From Deltaproteobacteria bacterium (GTDB lineage: Bacteria > Desulfobacterota > Desulfobacteria > Desulfobacterales > ETH-SRB1), in assembly GCA_019309665.1 (NCBI GenBank), contig JAFDFV010000194.1, positions 1-10,150 on the forward strand: a stretch of 10,150 nt of DNA. Direction: 5' to 3'. A program made the translations under genes and the position numbers. Within the stretch, counting starts at the first letter, position 1. The number at the start of each line of letters is the position of its first letter. Below are positions 5,677 through 10,150 of the stretch, one piece after another. The notes under the pieces were generated by a model that saw only the letters and a program-made list of their open reading frames with translations, searched no databases and was not told the DNA's origin.

Positions 5677-6473
5677 TTCGGGAAAGAAAAACAGGGAGGG
5701 CAATCTTTACATAGTTGCAACCCCCATAGGGAACAGGGACGACATCACTATAAGGGCTCTGAATATACTTGAGCAGGCAGATACTATTGCAGCAGAAGAT
5801 ACAAGACATACAGGCCGATTTCTATCGCATCACAAAATTAAAGGCAATCTTGTCTCCTATCATGAGCACAATGAAAAATGCCGGCACACCTTCTGTATCT
5901 GATCCTGGATATTGTTTAATAAAGTCGGCCATTGCAAACAATATCAAAGTCGTACCTATTCCAGGCGTATCTGCTGCCATTACGGCTCTAAGCGCAGCAG
6001 GCCTGCCAACCGATTCTTTTATTTTTATAGGATTTCTCTCAAAAACAAAGAATAAGCGCTTAAAGCAGTTAAGGGAACTTGCCAACGAACAAAGAACATT
6101 AATATTTTATGAATCTCCAAAACGTATTTTAAAACTTCTGGACGAAATTAAATTGATAATTGGTGACAGGTACTGCGTACTTTCCAGAGAGATGACAAAG
6201 CTTCACGAAGAATTTATAAGAGGTTCCATGTCTGAAATTTTTCAAAAGCTTAAAGCCCGGCCTGCGATTAAAGGCGAAATCACTTTTTTAGTAAAGGGGT
6301 ATATTAAAGATAAAGATGTCCCGTTGAAGATCGTAAGGCAAGAAATAAAAAACAATTTAGAATTAGCGGATAACAGGATTTCAAGCATTTCAAAACAAAT
6401 TGCAATAAAATATGGTCTTCCTAAAAGTAAAGTATATGAGATGGCATTAATAATAAAAGGGGAAAAGGAGTAA
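5651..6473 (+). pseudogene. rsmI: 16S rRNA (cytidine1402-2'-O)-methyltransferase RsmI, disrupted by deletion and frameshift
   Basis: RsmI methylates the 2'-OH of C1402 in the 16S decoding centre. Frame one from ATG 5651 reads LYIVATPIGNRDDITIRAL, AAEDTRHTGR and LVSYHEHNEK, then leaves the family at 5878 and stops at 5902. The homology resumes one frame over at 5880 with AGTPSVSDPGY, followed by VVPIPGVSAAITALSAAGLPTDSFIFIGFL, RTLIFYESPKRI and REMTKLHEEFIRG to TAA 6473. About 20 codons (roughly 62 bases) that normally link HNEK to AGTPSVSDPG, including the LVSD of the AdoMet-site loop, are missing. The fragments could not give an active enzyme unless this is a sequence error. The second frame is open from 5769, but no good start is seen there. 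GNRDD replaces the usual GNLxD. Confidence 0.93.
6465..6470 (+). promoter_or_regulatory. Shine-Dalgarno deciding the TTG start of the acyl-CoA synthetase
   Basis: AAGGAG ends 5 bases before TTG 6476 and just before the rsmI TAA (6471-6473). No in-frame ATG lies close, and the TTG gives the family N-terminus with the CoA-binding domain starting at once. This fixes an unusual start and suggests co-transcription with rsmI. Confidence 0.8.
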
Positions 6474-6475
6474 TT

Positions 6476-8647
6476 TTGCCGAATCTTGATGCAATTTTCT
6501 CGCCGCAATCAGTAGCTGTTGTCGGCGCTTCTACTACACCTGGAAAAGTAGGACATGATATATTTGCCAATATTCTGAAGGGCGGATACAAAGGCATACT
6601 ATATCCGGTAAACCCAAATGCAAAGTCTGTTTTAAGCGTTAGGGCATATCCAAACATTTTAGACATTCCCGACGATGTTGACCTTGCAATAATAATCCTT
6701 TCTCCCAGAGTTGCGCTCAAAGCCATTAAAGAAGCTATTAAAAAGGGCGTAAAAGGGATTGTGATTGTTTCAGCCGGCTTTAGAGAAGTGGGAGGCGAAG
6801 GTCTTGAAATAGAAAACCAGATCGTATCAATTTGTAAAAAGGCCGGAGTGCGTGTTGTCGGCCCCAACTGCCTTGGTGTAATCAACCCCCTTTCTTCCGT
6901 AAGCCTTAATGCAAGCTTTTCCAGGCGAATGCCAAAATCCGGGAATATCTCTTTTATTTCACAAAGCGGAGCATTATGTACTGCTGTCCTCGACTTTGCA
7001 GCAGACAGGGATTTCGGGTTCTCAAAGTTCATATCCATCGGCAACAAGGCAGATGTGGATGAACTTGACCTTCTGCGCTACATGCATGATGACAAAGATA
7101 CGGAAGTCATTATGATCTATCTTGAAGAACTGAAAAAAGGCCTAGAGTTCGTCGATTCAGTTAAGGAAATAACCTCAGGCGACAGGCCAACGCCGATATT
7201 GGTAATAAAATCAGGGAGAACTACTGCCGGCGCCAGGGCTGCAGCATCTCATACCGGCGCTCTGGCTGGATCAGAAGCAGTATATGACGCCATATTTAAA
7301 CAAGCGGGAATAATACGCGTTGACTCAATTGATGAACTTTTTGATTATGCAATTGCCTTTGCCTACAAGAATAAAAGCGAGACGGGAAAATTCACCAGAA
7401 AGGTTCCTAGCGGCAATCGCGTTGCCATAGTCACAAACGCAGGCGGGCCAGGCATTGTGGCCACAGATATGACGGTTTCATCAGGACTGAAGCTTGCAAA
7501 ATTCCACGAAGAAACAATTGAGGCCCTTGAAAGCCATCTTCCTTTAACGGCAAATCTTTATAATCCTGTAGATATTATCGGAGATGCCGCACAGGATCGT
7601 TATGAAAACGCACTTTCCTCTGTTATTAAAGATGAAAATGTTGACGGGGCCCTTGTAATACTTACTCCTCAATCCATGACAAATGCATTAGGAACGGCCG
7701 AGGCCATTGTTCGCATAGACAGGCGTACACATAAGCCGATCCTCTGCTGCTTCATGGGAATTTTCGACGTGTCTTCAGGAGTAAAATATCTTCAGGAACA
7801 CGGCATGCCTGTATTCAAATTTCCTGAAAATACAGCAAAGGCATTTGGAGCGCTTTACAGATATTCCAACTGGTTGAACCGTCAACACCTCGCTCAGTTT
7901 ACTTTAAAACACAATAAAGAACGTGCAGCCGAGATTATTGAAAATTCACTTGCAGCAGGAAAAACCTATCTCAGTGAACTGGATGGGATAGAGTTGCTTA
8001 AATGCTATGGTTTTAACGTCTTGCCGGCACAAATCGCAAAAAACGAAAATGAAGCAGCTCAACTTGCAGAAAATATGACATTCCCTGTTGCAATGAAAAT
8101 TATTTCCCCTCAAATTCAGCATAAATCCGATGCAAGCGGAGTTATATTACAGCTTGACAGCAAAGAAAAAGTTAAACAAGCTTTTCAAAAACTCATTGAA
8201 AGAGCAAAACAATTTAATCCAAACGTTGTTATTGAAGGCGTTCTGGTTCAGAAAATGTCCCAGCCTGGTGATGAAGTTATATTAGGCGTAAACCGTTACC
8301 CTGCTTTCGGGCCATTGCTAATGGCAGGCCTTGGCGGGATATATGTTGAACTTTTTAAAGATGTTGTATTTCGTCTTGCTCCTATTGGAAGAAACGAAAC
8401 ACGAAGAATGATTAAAAGCATAAAAGGATATAATATCTTTAAAGGATTCAGGGGAAGGCCTGAATCAGACATCAAAGCACTTGAAAAATCGGTTGTAAGC
8501 CTCTCAGATATGGTAACTAACCACCCTGAAATCATAGAGATGGATATAAATCCACTTATGGTGCACGAAAAAGGAAAAGGAGTTACAGTAGCTGATTACA
8601 GGATAATTCTAAAGGCACTGGACAACAACTCTACAGCTCAGAGCTGA
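6476..8647 (+). CDS. Fused ADP-forming acetyl/acyl-CoA synthetase (alpha-beta)
   Basis: The enzyme interconverts acyl-CoA, ADP and phosphate with acid, CoA and ATP, via phospho-histidine, conserving energy or activating acids. The 723-residue TTG-start product is a full alpha-beta fusion. It has an N-terminal Rossmann CoA-binding domain (VAVVGASTTPGKVGHDIF, 13-30; GPNCLGVINP, 129-138). A succinyl-CoA-ligase-like domain follows with SFISQSGALCTAVLDF (159-174) and catalytic His259 in ASHTGALAGSEA. Then come NAGGPGIVATD (321-331) and an ATP-grasp domain (about 495-715) with second-site His549 in HKSDASGV, GPLLMAGLGGIYVELFKDVVFRLAP (612-636) and EMDINPLM (688-695). No GNAT domain is present, so it is not a Pat-type lysine acetyltransferase fusion. 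Substrate (acetate, propionate, aryl acid) cannot be read from sequence. It follows rsmI by 2 bases; the phosphopantetheinyl transferase is 24 bases downstream. Confidence 0.95.
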   Translation: MPNLDAIFSPQSVAVVGASTTPGKVGHDIFANILKGGYKGILYPVNPNAKSVLSVRAYPNILDIPDDVDLAIIILSPRVALKAIKEAIKKGVKGIVIVSAGFREVGGEGLEIENQIVSICKKAGVRVVGPNCLGVINPLSSVSLNASFSRRMPKSGNISFISQSGALCTAVLDFAADRDFGFSKFISIGNKADVDELDLLRYMHDDKDTEVIMIYLEELKKGLEFVDSVKEITSGDRPTPILVIKSGRTTAGARAAASHTGALAGSEAVYDAIFKQAGIIRVDSIDELFDYAIAFAYKNKSETGKFTRKVPSGNRVAIVTNAGGPGIVATDMTVSSGLKLAKFHEETIEALESHLPLTANLYNPVDIIGDAAQDRYENALSSVIKDENVDGALVILTPQSMTNALGTAEAIVRIDRRTHKPILCCFMGIFDVSSGVKYLQEHGMPVFKFPENTAKAFGALYRYSNWLNRQHLAQFTLKHNKERAAEIIENSLAAGKTYLSELDGIELLKCYGFNVLPAQIAKNENEAAQLAENMTFPVAMKIISPQIQHKSDASGVILQLDSKEKVKQAFQKLIERAKQFNPNVVIEGVLVQKMSQPGDEVILGVNRYPAFGPLLMAGLGGIYVELFKDVVFRLAPIGRNETRRMIKSIKGYNIFKGFRGRPESDIKALEKSVVSLSDMVTNHPEIIEMDINPLMVHEKGKGVTVADYRIILKALDNNSTAQS

Positions 8648-8654
8648 GACTCGT

Positions 8655-8660
8655 AAGGAG
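8655..8660 (+). promoter_or_regulatory. Shine-Dalgarno for the TTG start of the phosphopantetheinyl transferase
   Basis: AAGGAG lies 11 bases before TTG 8672, slightly far but the only plausible site. The frame gives METIYPVILA and no earlier in-frame ATG is available in the 24-base gap, so the TTG start is favoured. Confidence 0.65.
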
Positions 8661-8671
8661 AGCAACCTAAT

Positions 8672-9244
8672 TTGGAGACTATCTATCCGGTCATACTTGC
8701 CGTTCCCGAAAAAAAGAGGCAACTTACAGGTAAAGACAAAGTCTTAAGTTTAAGCAAACACGCCAGGCAGGCGCTTGCAATATCTGCTGGTAAGAGCTGT
8801 GTTCATTTAAGCAATCTTTTAAAGGATAAAAAGGGAGCTCCCCTGCCCTTTAACGGAAATTACTGGTCTCTGACACACAAACCTGATTATGCCGGGGGTG
8901 TAGTTGCACCAACAAGAATAGGAATTGACATAGAAAAGATAAGGCAGTGTTCTGAAGCTCTGTTCAGTAAAACCGCCGGTGAAAAGGAATGGAGCCTTGT
9001 CAATACTGATCCAATTAAACTTTTTTTCCGTTACTGGACATCAAAGGAATCTGTTCTCAAGGCCGTGGGCGCAGGTCTTAAAGACCTTTCAAAATGCATT
9101 ATTACAAAGGTTGTAGATGAAGACAACCTCTTCATTGCCTACAAAGAAAAAGAATGGCTTGTAGAGCACTTCTATTTTGACGGCCACATAGCATCTGTCA
9201 CTAAAAATTCATTCAATATTAAATGGTCGCTTGTCATGGAATAA
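8672..9244 (+). CDS. Sfp-type 4'-phosphopantetheinyl transferase
   Basis: These enzymes move the phosphopantetheine arm of CoA onto a serine of a carrier protein (acyl, peptidyl or aryl carrier domain). The 190-residue product has the family motifs: WSLTHKPDY (residues 65-73), the Mg-binding GIDIEKI (84-90, with Asp86 and Glu88) and YWTSKESVLKAVGAGL (121-136, with Lys125-Glu126 and Lys130). The length and the spacing of the motifs fit a complete enzyme of the short Sfp-like class rather than trimeric AcpS. It starts at TTG 24 bases after the acyl-CoA synthetase, so the two probably form one transcript. No carrier protein or synthase is in the window, so the target is unknown; fatty-acid ACP is one possibility if no AcpS exists elsewhere. 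Confidence 0.9.
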   Translation: METIYPVILAVPEKKRQLTGKDKVLSLSKHARQALAISAGKSCVHLSNLLKDKKGAPLPFNGNYWSLTHKPDYAGGVVAPTRIGIDIEKIRQCSEALFSKTAGEKEWSLVNTDPIKLFFRYWTSKESVLKAVGAGLKDLSKCIITKVVDEDNLFIAYKEKEWLVEHFYFDGHIASVTKNSFNIKWSLVME

Positions 9245-9298
9245 TAAATTCAAGTTGCGCACCCCCCTCTATTTATCAAAAGCTTTAAAGTAACCGTT

Positions 9299-9480
9299 CA
9301 CCGGAGGCAAAATATTTGACGGGATAACAGGATAAACATGATATAAATCCAGTTAACCAAAACCATTTATCACAAGCCAGCCTATATTTGTGCCATATGG
9401 CATAATCTTTGGATGGCCTGCCTCCTGTGAGAATTAATCCTGTCAGCCTTGTTAAATCCCTTTGATCTGTTTATCCGGTG
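9299..9480 (+). repeat. Inverted-repeat element with CACCGG/CCGGTG ends
   Basis: The ends are CACCGG (9299-9304) and CCGGTG (9475-9480). GGATAAACA (9330-9338) is the exact complement of TGTTTATCC (9468-9476), and GGAGGCA (9303-9309) of TGCCTCC (9419-9425). Around these are degenerate phrases of the type GGGATAACAGGATAAACATGAT, reversed on the right side. In the middle is the perfect 12-base palindrome TGCCATATGGCA (9391-9402). The pairings are not nested perfectly, so this may be a decayed or composite element. Similar GATAACAGGAT phrases occur in intergenic repeats of many bacteria (recalled, not searched). Confidence 0.55.
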
Positions 9481-9551
9481 TCCAAAAATAAACCACATCC
9501 GGCAAAAAAAAGAGGTTTTAAAATAGCATAAATATCAATTGGATAGCGAGT

Positions 9552-9660
9552 TGGTTACTTATTCATAGGATGTCCCGCAGGCCCACGCGCAGATCCTCAA
9601 ATCTAATCGACAAAAATCAAAGTTTATGGGATTTGTTTAGAACAAGTTAACAAGTAACCA
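9552..9660 (+). repeat. Short inverted repeat TGGTTACTT/AAGTAACCA
   Basis: TGGTTACTT (9552-9560) is the exact complement of AAGTAACCA (9652-9660), enclosing 91 bases with no coding content. A run of eight T's starts 9 bases after the right arm. The arms are short, so chance is possible, but the motif resembles the ends of the neighbouring fold-back elements. Confidence 0.4.
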
Positions 9661-9718
9661 GCAACACCTTTTTTTTAATGAGTGACTCCGGTGGTTTTCT
9701 TAATAGGAGAAAATAATT

Positions 9719-9961
9719 ATGAATGTGCATAATTCGATAGAGGTAAGGTCTGATGTAATGCTGGGCAAACCTGTTATCAAAGGCACAAGAATTCCTGTAG
9801 AATTGATTGTGCGTAAACTTGGCGAGGGAGCGACAATCGAAGAGTTGCTCGACGGATATACCAACCTGACCATAGAAGCCATTCGGGCTGCATTAATTTA
9901 TGCGGCCGATACTATTGAGAATGAAAAGTTCATTTATCTAAAAACCGGGACTGACATTTGA
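9719..9961 (+). CDS. DUF433 family antitoxin-like protein
   Basis: DUF433 proteins are small predicted DNA-binding, helix-turn-helix proteins, often the antitoxin (VapB45-like) next to a DUF5615 PIN-like toxin. The 80-residue product has the hallmark MLGKPVIKGTRIPVELIVRKL (residues 14-34), then GATIEELLDGYTNLTIEAIRAALIYA (37-62), matching the family's helical core. AGGAGA at 9705-9710, 8 bases before ATG, supports the start. Its TGA overlaps the TTG of a truncated toxin-like frame, the usual coupled order. It likely binds its own promoter and the toxin; this is inferred from the family. The partner appears broken, so the gene may be a remnant or act alone. Confidence 0.9.
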   Translation: MNVHNSIEVRSDVMLGKPVIKGTRIPVELIVRKLGEGATIEELLDGYTNLTIEAIRAALIYAADTIENEKFIYLKTGTDI

Positions 9962-10113
9962 ATGATCAGCCATTGATATTTCTGGCGGATGAAAGTTGCG
10001 ATTTTGCGTTTGTAAGGACGCTTCGTCAAGTCGGTTACGATGTCACGGCCATAGTGGAATTCATGTCGGGAGCATCTGACTTAGATGCTGGACCCGCAAA
10101 ATCCCCACATTAG
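9958..10113 (+). pseudogene. Truncated DUF5615 (PIN-like) toxin fragment
   Basis: From TTG 9958, overlapping the antitoxin stop by four bases, the frame reads LIFLADESCDFAFVRTLRQ, then GYDVTAIVEFMSGASD. This matches the N-terminal third of DUF5615 PIN-like proteins, where the DES acid is part of the predicted nuclease site. After SDLD the expected LLTEDKDFG-type segment is absent, and TAG at 10111-10113 ends the frame at 51 residues, against roughly 110-120 for the family. The loss starts at a perfect hairpin (10071-10089). The same frame after the stop reads ELYQKREYIVVA to the window edge, too short to tell whether it is a C-terminal remnant. Probably inactive, unless a sequence error created the break. 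Confidence 0.7.
10071..10089 (+). repeat. Perfect 7-bp hairpin at the toxin breakpoint
   Basis: AGCATCT (10071-10077) and AGATGCT (10083-10089) are exact complements around a GACTT loop, flanked by GGG (10068-10070) and CCC (10093-10095). It lies where DUF5615 similarity stops. It might be a decay or insertion scar, or a fold-back sequencing artefact. No T-run follows, so it is not a terminator. Confidence 0.55.
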
Positions 10114-10150
10114 GAACTATATCAAAAACGTGAATATATAGTCGTAGCCG

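Larger units (their letters stand above)
9245..9718. other. 474-base intergenic region without a gene, dominated by inverted repeats
   Basis: No convincing coding sequence or RNA gene is visible here on either strand. It holds two fold-back elements (9299-9480 and 9552-9660), a 12-base palindrome (9391-9402), an eight-T run (9669-9676) and the DUF433 ribosome-binding site AGGAGA (9705-9710). It separates the synthetase/phosphopantetheinyl transferase pair from the toxin-antitoxin-like pair. A promoter for the latter should lie here, but I could not identify one. Confidence 0.7.

Noticed and set aside
5871..5882. Programmed frameshift on the A5 run in rsmI
   Set aside because: GAAAAATG could slip, but the product would still lack the conserved segment ending in LVSD; a deletion explains it better.
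6421..7047. Minus-strand open frame of 208 codons opposite the acyl-CoA synthetase
   Set aside because: It is antisense to the strongly conserved CoA-binding domain, has no family motifs, and looks like a by-product of codon bias.
9661..9680. Rho-independent terminator at the eight-T run
   Set aside because: No GC-rich stem directly precedes the T-run.

Overview
The window looks like bacterial chromosome, most likely from a sulfate-reducing Desulfobacterota (Desulfobacterales-like) lineage. This is inferred from the AT-leaning DNA, the gene order ffh-rpsP-KH-rimM-trmD-SPOUT methyltransferase-rplS-rnhB-yraN-rsmI, and the fused ADP-forming acyl-CoA synthetase and phosphopantetheinyl transferase that follow. 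No database search was possible.

Layout: all recognisable genes are on the plus strand. Positions 1-226 are a leader holding a long fold-back element just upstream of ffh. Positions 227-6473 form a translation, ribosome-maturation and nucleic-acid maintenance cluster: ffh (SRP GTPase), rpsP (bS16), a KH RNA-binding protein, rimM, trmD, a PF09936-type SPOUT RNA methyltransferase, rplS (bL19), rnhB (RNase HII), a YraN/UPF0102 nuclease-fold protein and rsmI (16S rRNA methyltransferase). Several pairs overlap or nearly touch (KH/rimM, rimM/trmD, trmD/methyltransferase, yraN/rsmI), as expected for translational coupling. Positions 6476-9244 carry a 723-residue fused ADP-forming acyl-CoA synthetase and an Sfp-type 4'-phosphopantetheinyl transferase, both starting with TTG behind clear Shine-Dalgarno sequences. 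After a 474-base gap rich in inverted repeats comes a DUF433 antitoxin-like gene overlapping a truncated DUF5615-like toxin partner.

The most notable feature is damage in otherwise conserved genes. ffh has lost about 22 codons, including the G2 (DVYRPAA-type) region, with a frameshift, and has a second frame change near its C-terminus. rsmI has lost about 20 codons, including the LVSD part of its AdoMet-site loop, with a frameshift. ffh is essential in the bacteria where this has been tested, so an assembly or consensus error is at least as likely as true decay, but similar-sized gaps in two genes deserve a read-level check.

A second theme is that nearly every sizeable intergenic gap (1-226, 1743-1930, 4358-4550, 5160-5304, 9245-9718) holds a fold-back repeat, several sharing a TTCACGG/CCGTGAA motif. 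These look like small non-autonomous or REP/MITE-like elements, and they are the main content not explained by known genes. I do not see a clear new multi-gene system.
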